Of a stretch of 64,000 bases of DNA, positions 44,936-57,866 are shown in pieces (position 1 is the first letter of the stretch; every line of letters begins with the position of its first letter). Under the pieces are notes generated by a model. That model was not told the origin of the DNA, did no database searches, and saw only the letters and a list, made by a program, of their open reading frames with translations. Source of the DNA: Panopea generosa (taxonomy: Eukaryota > Mollusca > Bivalvia > Adapedonta > Hiatellidae); NCBI GenBank assembly GCA_029582155.1, contig CM055896.1, forward strand, positions 2,343,501 through 2,407,500, written 5' to 3'. Position numbers and translations under genes: made by a program.

Positions 44936-47900
44936 ATAAACATATAAATTGTCATGAAATAATATTTTTTCATATATACTCACTGGTCCCGTATCGCCAA
45001 AAGGACATCTATATAAATTGCCAAAATAATATATTGGAAAGGGATTACCTAACTTGGACTATGCGCCTACGTTTGAATAATAAAATAGCTTACCTGCTTA
45101 AAATTATAAAATATTTTGTGACGTATAATATGAGTTTCGTGATTTCGATTTAATTTCAATTTAATTTTTTATACAGGTTTACACTAGTTAAAACTGTATC
45201 TAAACAAGAGTATAAATGATGATGATGCGAATGTCGTCAAGCAGTACTGTCTATCTTTAAAATAGGAAATTCATTTCAAATTAACCGCTCCAATTAAAAT
45301 ATCGATTTTGTCACGTTTTGGTGGATTTGACATACCAAACCATTTGTATATATTTATTAATGATAATGAGATGTAATTTATCAATTTTAATAATCATTGC
45401 ATTTTTATGACTTTTTGTTGCGTTTATTCCTGAAATTATTCGTTTAAACCCCATTAAAAAACAAAAATGAAGTTTCAGATAGGATACTTTGAGATTGATA
45501 TGTTTTTTTAATTACATGATCATAACTGTACACATTTATTTAAAGCGTGATGAATTATTGCTTTTAAGTTTTATTTAGCATATCAATAACACGTTAATTC
45601 TATAGTAAAACATCGACGTTTGCACTATTAAAATTGCAAGTGATACCAATAATTATATTATAAGAATTACACGTGCATGTGGCAATCCATTTTGTGCCAA
45701 GATTTGATTGGTTAGCAATACATGTGTTCGAAATCACTGCGTCCCGAGCGTCGAATTGGTGCGGTGGTTATCTAAATGCCAAATAAACATACTTAATTTA
45801 GGTAGACTGTTATAATAAATGAAGTAATAAATAAATGTAGTCAGCAATGACTCCTAAGTATAAATATAATCATATGTCTGATTTTCGGTGAATTGAATAT
45901 ATAAGTGTTGTTTCTCGCTTATAAGTGATTTAATGTTAAGAAGATTATGTACTAAGCTCTTGTTATAATAAGAAGAATCAGGAGCTCCACTAACTTCGTA
46001 TCTATCATTGTTTGATATGATTACTTTAACATTAACGTACCGCTACGGTATTTATATGTTTCAATGAATTCATATGTATCAATAAGAGAATAACATGACA
46101 TCGTAATGAGGCAGTCGCGTCTCCATAACGACGGCAACAAGTTATTTTCTGTCATTTTATAGAGTTAGGTATTCGCTTTTACATCATGGAAATACGTTAA
46201 TTATACTATTACAACGTTCATTTGAATGTATTACAGTATACAATGATGCTTTACGACATTTTTGAAAGAGATATTTGCCAAATAAATGCCTCATTTTATT
46301 TATAATCGTTCGTCTATCTAAGAAATGGTTAAAATGTGTTTCATTGGTCCATTTATTTCTAGATCTAATATTATATTTTTCAATGTTTTTCACGTTTAAA
46401 GTAAAATGCCTCTAACATTAATGTTTAGTTCTATTTTTATTTAGCTGTAAGAATATTAAAGGAAATAAGAGATGAATTTATTGTTTTATGTTTTCTCATG
46501 AATTCATATACTTATAAGTTATCATACAAATTGTATGCTTATTGAGTATTTTATTTTGTCTATTCTCATTTGCGTTACAGGTAACCATCTGCTATTTAGA
46601 TAGAATAAACAGCACATTTACAAATTTTAAAACCTTAACATTTGTGAAAAAGAATAAACTTTTTAAGTTGGACATATTTGTTAAAAGAGAAGAAATATCA
46701 GAATACTCGAATCATTTGCCTTACTGTCTCTCACATTAATTTTTAATAAAACGGTTTGTTGTATGCACTAAAGGGAATACATATTGGCAAAGAGAGCTTA
46801 AAAAGACAGACAAGACCCATTTGTTTTCGGAATAAATCGGTTTTGTTAAATCTGACAGGTCTAGTCTTCAAACGGATACAGATTTCTCATTGCAACATTA
46901 CTTTAACATGTTCAATGTATTCATCATAAATATCGTCAAAGATCGCTATATTTATACATTTAACTAATACACAGTAAATAATTTGTTTTTGAACGGAAGT
47001 TTTCATACTTCATAGTACATCTCAGTAGAACAACTGTCATTCTTCAATTAACTGAAAAACAAATCGTCTTACATAACTATTTTAACAAAGATTTGCTTGA
47101 GACCACAACTTCAGCGATAAGTAATATACGTTACATCCGAAAAAGCACTCTAGAACACTGGATCACTGAGGCTTTCATTCTGTGTTTTTGTCATCTGTAT
47201 GAATATGCCATTTGTACAATTCACACTATGTCAATATTTAGCCATGTTTGTGAAAGACCTGATATATATTTTTTTACAAGCGCATATATACAGATATTTC
47301 AATCGGCATAATATACTGTGTTGTATATTATAGGTATATACTATATACTAAAATTTATTTTACATCCATAATTATCAGTTATTGTGGTATAATAATCTGA
47401 ACCCCCCCCCCCCCCCCTCCCCCACCCCCTTTAAAAAGATTACTATGAATTCGATAATTTAAGGTTAGGATTGTCAACAATATTAAGCAAATACCATGCA
47501 GTTACATGTCAAAAATCCTAATAAATACTTAAGTCATTTGAACATATGGCGTACAAACAGAACTAACCCGTTTGAAATTAAAGCTCTTTTTAAAAGCAAA
47601 CGGCGATGAGTCGAAGAAAATACATCGTTGATACTATTACTTAACAATGAATCATTCACGAAAATTCATCACAATGTCTCCTTGTGATCATAAAATAAAT
47701 CAAGAAAAAAACATAGCTATAATATGAGGCGCTTTATTCCCAATTCACAGTCACCAGTATAGCATAACCATATAAAGAATAATCCTACTATTGGATACAA
47801 TACAGTCTGACAGTAGCACAATTACCTCTGGGAAGCTTAAATTGGGTTTGCAGATGCACCTTACTACGATATGTTATCGCTTGCACATCAGGAAACGAGA

Positions 47901-48189
47901 CAGTTTCATAAAGCTTGTACCGCCGCCAGACTTTCCTCTTTCATTGACGACAAGGGCAAATATGTATTGTGTAAAACAGGTACATGTAACGTCTCAGCAC
48001 ACAGAGTTGTGCCCCCTTTTGTGTCTTAGTAACATGAATCTTGTGTTGAAAAAGTCTTTGGTTTGGAACATTGGCAAAATGGCTCATAGGGACTGTCATT
48101 TCTTGCTTCAGATGAGTGGAGCAAAGGCTGGCATAGTATAAACCTCAATAAGACATCGCTGGTGTTAGAAAATTGACATTTATAGGGTT
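44936..48189. other. noncoding stretch
   Basis: Holds a C-run at 47402-47428 with T and A interruptions. The 116-codon frame 47791-48141 lies in a slightly GC-richer stretch just upstream of repeat R1 copy 2. It has no signal peptide, membrane segment or recognisable motif, so I do not call it. Otherwise AT-rich. Confidence 0.4.
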
Positions 48190-49050
48190 TTAACAAATGG
48201 ATTTATGTATGAGCATTGACTGGAGGACTTCATTTTAAAGACGATATGTAGAGTTTTTCATGCGCACAAATTCCTCGCACAAAGGGAAGTTACAGTGCCA
48301 CTACATGATATTATGCTACAAATGATCCTATTTTAGATCGCACCCTCATTAACGGATACGCCTGAAACTGGTATCTTATGTTGTGTTCAATATATGAAAT
48401 ATACATACTGGTATAAAATAATTGTTTATAGCAATTTAACCTGGATATGAAACATAATGGAAATCTTAATATTTATTTATACAAATATGCTCATTCGGTA
48501 TAAAAACCTTAATTTTACAACTGCGTTATATTTAACTATGCCATATTTTAAGAGTGATTTTTTTCCCCAATTACGCTATAAAAAAAATTTTTTTATTGTC
48601 ATAAGAATATGTATCAGAGAGTATTTTGTGAAAGTTTCTAGCAAAATTTATTCATAAACTAGATCAAAATTTTAAAAGAACGCGATATTTTAATTGAAAA
48701 ATTGAAAGAAATGATACTCTGTCAAAATGATTTTGTTTTAACACCCATAAACAGCTATATTCAAGCTTATAATTACCATTTCCATGACAAGTATTATTAT
48801 ATGTATAAGTCTTTATTAAATAGTAGAGGTAAACAATTTTTAATATTTGTTTCGCATTGCTTGTAAAATCTACATGGTTTTGCCAAATTTCAATGACGGG
48901 TATGTTTTAAAGGATATAATAACAAAACATTTTATTTTTATTTCTACTATTGCATGAACATACATTAAACTTAGATACTTTGGAGTTTGGTCAAATTCTA
49001 TCCATAGGAAAAAGTTACAAAAACTAAAACAATCGTCATTAAAAGCAAGC
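48190..49050 (+). repeat. large diverged repeat R1, copy 2
   Basis: Counterpart of 19500-20430: CATTAACGGATACGCCTGAA, AGCAATTTAACCTGGATATG, TCGCATTGCTTGTAAAATCT and GCATGAACATACATTAAACT. Frames are interrupted differently in the two copies. Confidence 0.75.
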
Positions 49051-49179
49051 TAAGGGGTGTCACTGCACTGCGCTGGTCACCCTATCAGTTATTGTAATAT
49101 TTTATGTGCGAATACTTTCCTGCTATGGTAAACAATATTTAGAAAAGATCTATGTGTTTTTTTTACCGAGACAATGCTT

Positions 49180-49932
49180 GACCTTATTTTATATAGAACA
49201 AAGACCACAATTTAACAGTGTAGTGATACCCTATTTTATATAGAACAAAGAACACAATTTGCAGATGCCATATTCCCCTTCATTTACTGAAGAATACATT
49301 GCAAATGACATTTTCCACTCCATGTACTGAAGAACACACTGCAGATAGCATTTTTCGCACCATGTACTGAAGAACACTTTGCAGACGGCATATTCCCTCC
49401 AATTACTGAAGAACACCTTGCAGATGACAAATTCCCTTCCGTGTACTGAAGAACACATTGCAGGTGACATATTCCCCTCCATGTACTGAATAACACTTTG
49501 TAGATGACATATTCCCCTCCATGTACTGAAGAACACATTGAAAATGACATATTCCCCTCCGTTTACTGAAGAACATATTGCAGATGGCATATTCCCCTCC
49601 ATGTGCTGAAGAACACTTTGCATATGGCATATTCCTCTCCACGTATTGAAGAACACATTGCAGATGGCATATTCACCTCCATTAACTTAAGAACACATTG
49701 CAGAGGACATGTTCCACTCCATGTACTAAAGAACACATTGCAGATGGCATATTTCGCTCCATGTACTGAAGAACACATTGCAGATAACATATTCCCTTCC
49801 GTGTACTGAAGAACACTTTGCAGATGACATATTCCCCTCCATGTACTGAAGAACACATTGCAGGTGACATATTCCCCTCCATGTACTGAATAACACTTTG
49901 CAGATGACATATTCCCCTCCATGTACTGAAGT
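49180..49932. repeat. 40-bp minisatellite, about 17 units
   Basis: From about 49258 the unit is TGTACTGAAGAACACATTGC AGATGACATATTCCCCTCCA, 40 bp, with 5-20% variation. A 28-base segment (TTTTATATAGAACAAAGA and on) is duplicated just before the array (49185 and 49232). The minus strand of the unit has no stop in any frame, so long frames run through (141, 138 and 88 codons), cycling through three peptide phases every 120 bp. No start, signal or non-repetitive domain supports a gene. Confidence 0.95.
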
Positions 49933-50722
49933 ATATCAATATTTACAAAGTGTATATAACGTATTGATATGCCGTTCACAAAAAGATTATTGTAGTGTTG
50001 CTAGATATATTTTATGATTTATATTTTAGGTATCTTTATACGACGAAATATTGCCAACTTGGTAGATACAGTTGTGAATTATGTATCGTGATACGGTGCA
50101 GTAAAATAATAGATCCTCAAGACAATTTATTGAGGTTGTTAATATGGTAAAAATGTCATAAAATATAAAATATATTAGCGCTAACAATATTCTGTCTGTC
50201 TGACATTCACCAAGAGAGTCATCAGTAATAAAATACACCTAGATAATTCCATTGCATTAGACAGGAACTCAGATTTGTTTATTGAATATCACTGAAAATG
50301 ATGCTTTCTTAAAAAATTGGTAATATGCTTAAGAGCAATTCATATAAAGTGTTAAAAATAATTTGGGATTTATCGGTCCTAGAATGTTTACTCATTAACC
50401 TGTATTACGGGTGTCATTTTAGGCTTATCTGTTGTAAAGTCAGTACCTTTATACAGTCCGTTGAGATAAATGAGTCGCAGTAGCACAACTTGATAAAAAC
50501 GTTTACCACATGTATGATTTTATTTGCTGTTTGGTTCGAATCATATCAGGTCATTTGTTTATAACTGGCTTAATCATTTAGAAGTTATACATGCAACACT
50601 ACAATCGTTGCATGTGCAAATGTCACATTTTATTTTTATATATGACATCGGTCAGTTATAAAATAGAATGAAGTCGCAAGCATGGCTGAGCTATGATTAC
50701 CAAAGATATAATAATATGCATC

Positions 50723-50723
<1 letters not shown>
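49933..50723. other. AT-rich noncoding stretch
   Basis: Nothing recognised. Confidence 0.45.

Positions 50724-50778
<55 letters not shown>
50724..50778. repeat. (TA)n microsatellite
   Basis: An uninterrupted run of about 27 TA units, the longest simple AT repeat in the window. Confidence 0.97.
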
Positions 50779-50780
<2 letters not shown>

Positions 50781-53640
50781 ATATATTTTTTTTATAACGT
50801 GTTGAAAATGGCGAAAACCCTATGAAAATACAAATACTCTAATTCATACCAGTTCTTGTCAAGGAGCACCAGACAACAAGTGTATGTTATACCGATCTAC
50901 CAATGCACAGGACGTATTCGTTACCAATAGTTACAATAATCCTGAAGCATTTATAACTTGCAATTGCTTATAAACATGCAAATCAATGGTGTAATTTTCT
51001 AATAATATTTCTTATGTTTTGCAAAAATGAGTAAACTGATTGAAATTATTAAAATCCATCAGAGTTGTCATATTCGCGATCATATGTGGGTGGGGAAAGT
51101 AGGAAGGAAATGTAGTATATACTTATTTTCTGTTTTTAGATTAATATGATATATGCAATTCTAAGTAATATAAATTATATTTTGTAAAGATAATTATCCA
51201 TACTTTCACAATTATTTGATTAAACATGAAAAAAATCTTTGATATGGTGTTTCAGATAATACTACTTGGGGATTGGTAAAAGCCATTCATATTTAAATAA
51301 ACATTCAATAGAGACATATATATATGATAAAAGTATACTTTATAACAAACTAACACAAAATATATTACATAGTGTGATTTTATAGCTTTTTGTTTCGTGT
51401 TGTGTGGTGTAAATGTTTCACCGAACATTGTCATGATATTGTTATAATTGTTGATCATTTTAAGTTAAGCTGTCAGTCTTCTTTTATCGGAGTTTACTTA
51501 ACGTGATCATATTACCACGCCCCCCACCCCCACCCTCCACCCTCCACCCAAATACAGACTCAACTCTTAAACGTCCTACTAGTTAATTTTCTTGGTCTCA
51601 TTCTGTGCCTCAAATGGATTCTTTTATCATTGTCATCATCTGCGATTAAAGAATATTTATGTATGACCCAACCATATTAAAGGTTATTCGACACGTTTCC
51701 TGCACCAGTGTAGATATCGAACTTGGCAGGTAAAAATGTATATATGCAGTTCATGTACGTAACACTTCATTTTGGTGTATGTGTATTTTTAAATGGATCT
51801 AATGATGGTCTTTATTTAAGAACAGTTTGTATTTTCTGCCAAAATATAATCGACGGAACATATTCATATAAGATTCTTGAAAATATCTGAATACTTTACA
51901 AAGAAAATCTTAATGTATACACCGTTAAATGAGATAAGTATCGACGACTTCTTGATATTGGAGATATTTCATTAGATCTCAAAGAACAATAGGGCCAACT
52001 TAAAGTGTCTGTCATAATTAAATCATATAAAGTTAAAAAGTATCTAAATTGCAAATAAAAATTATTAAAACGGCATTAAATGACTTTTTTTTTTTCATCA
52101 TATATCTAAAAAATAAGTAAACATATTCTTGAAATACTGATTTACAGAACGAATTTCATTTAGAGACAATAATATATATGATGAATGCATTGCATAACTT
52201 TAATGGAATGAAATTGCACATCATTGCCGGAATACTATATAAGAGTGCCACAAGAACTATTATAAAAAATACAATAGTGTTGTGAATTGCTTCTTTACCA
52301 CGAAACTAATTAAATTGCATTAAAATAAATTGATATTAATATATAAAAGCATATTTGCCCAATTGTTTACACTGTAATAAATCCAATAATAATTGATAAC
52401 TTATGGAAGATTCTCTGAATTCGGTTATATTGTGTCTGTTCATACTGGTGATTAAAAAGCAACAACACTTACGCCCCCACCTCACCCCCCACCCCACCCA
52501 CTCCTCTGACAGCGGTTTCAGCAGTATTCTATGTTCTCAAATAATGAGGAAGCATCATGTTGCCATGGAAACAAAAATGATAACAAAACTGATTCAAATT
52601 ACGGGCTGACCTTTAAATACAACCACGCAGCTTGAACAACTGATATTATGGAGAGTTTCTTAAAATTAACATATTTGCTTTTTGTTTTAAGCTATAATTA
52701 AGGAATTACAATATGAAGATTGTTCCTAGATTTGTATATATTCATGTAGCAGGGTCATTTTTAGAATGATCTGTCGTATAAAAAAGTATTTATAATATAT
52801 TTTATTAGTATATTCCCCTTAGAAACCTCTCTGTAACATACCCCGTATTGAGCCATTATCCACATATCCATATTTGGAATAGTTGTTATGGTCATGTGAT
52901 GTCGTTATTTTTATTTGCTCCAATCAGATTGTTTTAAGTTTGTCACTTGATATCATGGTCAGGTGATGGTCAGTGTTGTGTTTGAAGTTGGAGAACATAA
53001 TTGCTCTTTAAGGTTAAGATTTGGTACATAATGTCTGTTTCAATTTCAATTAAACTGTAAAACACGACACCCGATATTATCACCTACACGGGGTTATGTC
53101 TATTTGGGAACGGCTTGTTTCATCAAGTGACGGATTATATGATAATAGATGCAATCCGGGAACTGTTGTTCTCTATAATATGCTTGATATACGTTGGTGG
53201 TATATGAACGAATACCGTTTTCGCAAATTTGACAGGAAAATACGTGTTGCAGTCGTAACAGAGACCGTCTGGGTTTATTGTATATTTAATAAAATACGAT
53301 GCATTGCACATTTCAGATTATTGCATACAATTTAAGACAAAGACAGTTGTTGTTTTTTTACATAAATGCTTTTTTATTCAAGAAACTCTTCCAAACTATT
53401 ATTTTGCATTTTATCTCAATATAAATTTAGTTAAAGTTTAAGGGACACAAGAAAAAATTGTTAAATTTTTAATTACGACGATTTCTTAAAAAACATATAC
53501 GATTTATATACATGGTGAAGTTATATATTATCATATTCTAGTGTGGATACAAACCATTCATTTTGTTTTTGATTTATAAGAGATATAGTAAATTTGAAAT
53601 TTTTTTATCTGTATCTATTGCAAAAATTGTATTTATACAC
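50779..53640. other. AT-rich noncoding stretch with two C-rich runs
   Basis: CCCCCCACCCCCACCCTCCA and following at 51523-51549, and CCCCCACCTCACCCCCCACC and following around 52472-52502, stand out. GTGTTGAAAATGGCGAAAA at 50800 may be a scrap of a family 3 SINE tail. No gene recognised. Confidence 0.45.
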
Positions 53641-53960
53641 TCATAAACAAAGTTTGCGAGTGGAGCTATATACGAGTTACTGTGTCGTTTGGTCCGTCGT
53701 CGTTGGGACTTGCGTTAGTCGATCAACTTGCACTTAGTAAAGCTGCTATATGTATCATATATCAAATCTTGTACAGCGAACTGCCTGTTCTTCAATCAGT
53801 TTTCAGGCGATGTACTTGTAACATTGATATAAAGTATAGATGTGCGTGCGTGTTTGAGACGCTGACTGAATTCCGTACAGTGTCATTGCACATTGCAAAC
53901 TTCTTGTATTTTACTATATTACAATTCTGCCAGAGAGATTATTTTGGTCAACCGTTTTAG
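53641..53960 (+). other. unassigned open stretch
   Basis: A 92-codon frame (53682-53960) in a slightly GC-richer patch. The peptide is hydrophobic and cysteine-containing but has no signal, domain or repeat that I recognise, and no splice-site pair frames it convincingly. It may be chance. Confidence 0.15.
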
Positions 53961-54277
53961 GCGATTGAATTATACTTTGCACACATGATTAAAATCGAAA
54001 TAAATGTACATGACACAAAAGTAATTCCACGTAAAATTATTGCCTTTACATTTAGTGAATTACTGCATATGCGATATTGAAATTTGTGCGGAGCAAACTT
54101 CAAGCTATCATGTGATTGTTAGAAACACACATGATCAACGTCAAGTGGTGTAGATGTCCCTGACACACGTTTTAGGACGTATTGCATGAAGAGTAATGTT
54201 CCGTATTTTAGTGAACAATTATGGATTCACATTATGTGTCATCTTCCATGCGTGCAATGTTAAAAGTAAATCGCCTG

Positions 54278-54331
54278 AAATACTTAGGAAGACTGAGTCG
54301 TTTTTTAAATTATCAGTCTTCCTTAGTATTT
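54278..54331. repeat. near-perfect 19-bp hairpin
   Basis: AAATACTTAGGAAGACTGA (54278-54296) and TCAGTCTTCCTTAGTATTT (54313-54331) pair at 18 of 19 positions around a 16-base loop. This is in the size range of the smallest microRNA precursors, but it lacks the extra lower stem usual there. It overlaps meaningless frames on the plus strand. Confidence 0.85.
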
Positions 54332-55109
54332 ATAAACAAAAAGTTATCAATTTTTTTGAACAATGGTTCGGTGAATATGAGAATTATCTCGATATATTAT
54401 AATTATTTAATCTTAGATTATTTGACAATAGATCAAAACTATCTGTGTCATCATTTTGCAATGCAAACCGGATGGTATGACAGAAAAAATGTCAAAAAAA
54501 TGAAAGATATTGTTCAAGTTACAATTCAAGTGATATAGAAAACGAGTTTCACTTCTTGTGTAAAAAAGCACATTAATCAAATCAATTATGTGGTCAAGTG
54601 TTCGGAGTCACTCAACTAACAAATTCAAATTAGGAAAAAGCCAACTGTTTAAACATTCATTCCCATTTATCAAATAGTTGACATATGAACTATATACTGT
54701 AGATATAATACTGGGAAAAAAAACATTATAGCTATTAAGAAACTTTACGTTTATGTTAATTGTATATTGTATAGTTTAGGATAATGTATTTTGTAAAAAG
54801 CGTCTTAATGAAATTTATGTAGTCCAATGTGGTGAGCATTGAATTGGTGCTTGACCATGCATAACATAAACTGCAACATTGGCGTTATTACCTTTAAGTG
54901 CCTTAATTTATTTCTGTATGACAAATATGAGAAATCATGTAATGCGACACGACATACACAAAATACCATAATGAATACACAGGAGATTAAAGATAAGTGC
55001 ATCGCCTTTTGATTATATACAGTCTAAATGCTAACTATGATTAAGTCAATCTGTAATGACAGTTATAACTTGTAATGGCCTTTTGCAGAGACAGCGCTAC
55101 ATTCCTGAA

Positions 55110-55870
55110 CTATAATGACTGTCTGTGTATCCTTTATGAATGCCAAAAATACCGATTTAATAGTCCACTTGCCAAGACGTTTGGGAACCATTGGCGTTTC
55201 TTCTCTATCAAGAGTATTCTTATTTGGACATAGTGATATCATTAATATACAAAAAATTGGTATTACCATGGTTGCCAATTGTACACCACGTGGTCATACT
55301 GAATGTTATTTAATGTGTGTTCGTTTTGATTTAAGTACTTAGATTGCAATATGCTAATGTGGGAACCTGTGTATTTTAGGATGGCTTTCGTTGTAATAAC
55401 TAGGAAGGGTATGTCCCTTTGTTTGGTATAACCAACATGTAACATGCATCCTACATAATCAAAAGAGCAACTTAATAATGTATCTGTGTCCGCATTCTTG
55501 ACAAATGCTAAAAAAAGAACTACCGATTTAGTATGTGCCAAGACGTTGGTGAATCATTGGCATTTCTTCAAGAACAAGAATATTCATTTTGACACAGTGG
55601 TACCGTTATATACAAAACATTGGTATCAGTATGGTTGCCAAGTGTACAACACGTAAACGAACATAGCTGTTATTTAGTTTGTGTTCGTCCAAATATATAT
55701 ATAAGCAATAACGATTGCTCATACTAAAGTATGAACTCGTGTAATTGAGGATGGTTTTCTTTGTACTAAATAGAAAGGAAACGTCATTTTGTTCCACATA
55801 ACCAATATGTAAAAGTCGTCTAAACACTATACTAACAAAACAGAAACTCAATAATTTATGTCGCAATTCA
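55110..55870. repeat. 361-bp tandem duplication
   Basis: GGTTGCCAATTGTACACCACG (at about 55270) and GGTTGCCAAGTGTACAACACG (about 55631) mark equivalent points. Both units also share GCCAAGACGTTTGGGAACCA / GCCAAGACGTTGGTGAATCA and TTTAATGTGTGTTCGT / TTTAGTTTGTGTTCGT. On the minus strand both stay open for about 90 codons in corresponding frames, with similar peptides. Confidence 0.75.
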
Positions 55871-56057
55871 ATCGTCAGCACCATTTACACTAAATAAAGG
55901 CATCGGAATGTTCACATGTTACAGTATACTTTTCTTTGAAAATGCGGAGATATGACAAAGTTTCATTTCATTTAAGCGTTTCATAACCTATCTAAAAAGT
56001 AAGCAAATGAAAGTCAAGTTTGTGTCAGAATAACTACTTGTTATTCTTAGTATTTAT

Positions 56058-56255
56058 CCGCAGCGAGGTCAAGTGATAGAGCGACCCCTCGCCTATAGAA
56101 GGTTTTGGGTTCGATCGTCGGTCTGGATATAGCAAAGACTTGAGAAATGGTACCAGAATTTTTCGGAGGATAGTTCTAGTTCTGGTCACACCGGTATTAG
56201 TATAATGATTATGTAGAGGGGAGAACTATCTATAAATATAGTCCTATTGGGTTTA
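56058..56255 (+). mobile_element. tRNA-derived SINE, family 5
   Basis: Head with AGGTCAAGTGATAGAGCG (A-box region) and GGGTTCGATCGTC (B box). The body TTTTTCGGAGGATAGTTCTA GTTCTGGTCACACCGG parallels the family 3 body (TTTCGGAGGACGGTGGTTCT), suggesting a shared central domain behind a different head. Confidence 0.6.
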
Positions 56256-56765
56256 CTACATAATTAGATGCATACACAAACAACGGTTACAGTATCGGGC
56301 TGTCAAACAAGCACGTTGATAATCCAATCAGCGATCGATATTGATTCATGGTTTGCCATTTACCTTAGCTAAACTGACGGCATCTTAGTAAATAATACAT
56401 TGTATTTACTTGGACAAAAAACACCACGTGGCCATTGGGCGGAGTGATAGTAATTTTTGCATCAGGGCAATTGATTTGACAAAGTCAGTTTTGACTATTT
56501 GTTTTCATTACGAGTAATCTTCAAAGAGCAAATTGAATGCAACCAATTATTGGTGTACCAACATTGAAACCCCTCACAACATCATTTATTATTTAAGTTA
56601 AGGAAACAAAAACTATAGTTGTTTCTGCTATAGTGGATTTTCACTTTTATAATACTGTTCAGGTATACCTAAATATTAAGTAATATTACTTCACTTTAAG
56701 ATTTTTTATCAAATTTAATTTTCTTTTATTAAAATTATGTTTATAGCTAAGATTATTTTTTTTGG

Positions 56766-57012
56766 CCAGGTCCGGTAAGCTCAGTCGGTAGCGTGTCTGA
56801 CTATCAATTGTTAGTTTGAATCTGCGATAACTGAATTATGATATTATATATCATTTAAATTCTTCTCTCAGCATTGATTCAAGTGGAAAAGTAATTGATC
56901 ATTTACTGGCGGAAATGGTTTGCTCGAGTACCAGTTAACATTTCAGGAATACTGGAAAGAGTGGTTAAGTTAACTGATCGTCTCCAAGCCCTCGGTGTCA
57001 CAAATATTCAAA
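56766..57012 (+). mobile_element. family 2 SINE, decayed copy
   Basis: CCGGTAAGCTCAGTCGGTAG and GTCTGACTATCAATTG match the 3.28 kb head, but the B box is degraded (TAGTTTGAATCTG). The body TTTGCTCGAGTACCAGTTAA and GGTTAAGTTAACTGATCGTC matches in order. Confidence 0.8.
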
Positions 57013-57642
57013 CAAATACGTTTAAAGCGTTGTAATGTGTTTTTAACGATTTGTTTTCAGGCAACACATATAAATATAATTATGCGGGTCTTAGACAGAC
57101 ATAAATGTCACCCAGCGTATGATTTACATCCTGTGTTCGTTAACAAATTTAACAATTCGTTACAGAACAACATGAGGATCAATTGAACTTAACATACATG
57201 TATCAATCTAGTCACCAACCTTATCATTATTTATACATTATACAGTCGGATGTGTAACAAACATAAACCGCGGTTTTATATTCAGTGTGCGAACCGAACA
57301 AGACCTGAAATTAACATGTCTATTGCCGTTTATTATATCACTGTCAATTATTCAAGATTGTCTACTATCTAAACACTTCGACTCGACAATTTAGCCAGAC
57401 AATACCACTGCTGAATCAGCGAATCCAAATTGAAATTTATTTCAATTTCTCGTTCGCGTACTTTTCGAGATAATCTCTTCTTAAGGGTGAAATTGTGACG
57501 TATATTTATTCAAGACAACGTGTATTTAAAGAGATTATATTGGCATATTACCGTCAATTCCTTGTCCTAAATACACACGCCAAGCATGAAGATACACTTA
57601 TAACTTAGAGATAAACGCGTCTAAAGTGTTAAATTGCATTAC
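57013..57642. other. noncoding stretch
   Basis: Nothing recognised. Slightly GC-richer near 57420-57490. Confidence 0.4.
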
Positions 57643-57866
57643 CTTTTTATAACAAACATCGGGTTCTGAAGCCACGATTTGTTTTTGTTTACATTCGCCA
57701 TTTTCAACGAACCGCTTTCGGGTTTCCGATCAATCATCGGATAACATCGTGAAGACTCCTTCCCGATTTCGTTTTCGAGGCTTTGTTCGGGAAGTTTACG
57801 GAGTTCAATGTAAACATTATTCAATAATTTAATGCGGGACGTATTAAAGTTTTGGCCAATATTCAA
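57643..57866 (-). CDS. candidate coding exon (weak)
   Basis: A minus-strand frame runs from 57866 and is closed only by a TAA that lies inside a good 5' splice-site match (AAAAAG|GTAATG, exon end at 57643). An internal ATG at 57701-57699 sits in a strong Kozak context (GAAAATGGCG) and would give a short basic peptide (MANVNKNKSWLQN...) up to the donor. The stretch is GC-richer than its flanks. The frame upstream of that ATG is also open (LPEQSLENEIGKESSR). No domain recognised. It could equally be a piece of an unrecognised repeat. Confidence 0.2.

Noticed and set aside
44797..45153. 118-codon plus-strand frame as a gene
   Set aside because: Begins within a family 3 SINE and continues into AT-rich sequence with low-information residues.
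47791..48141. 116-codon plus-strand frame as a gene
   Set aside because: No recognisable motif, no Kozak-like context or splice pair, and no counterpart beside the other copy of repeat R1.
49231..49979. Long minus-strand open frames (141 and 138 codons) as a repeat-protein gene
   Set aside because: They are fully contained in a 40-bp minisatellite whose unit lacks stops in any minus frame. There is no unique domain, signal peptide or splice context.
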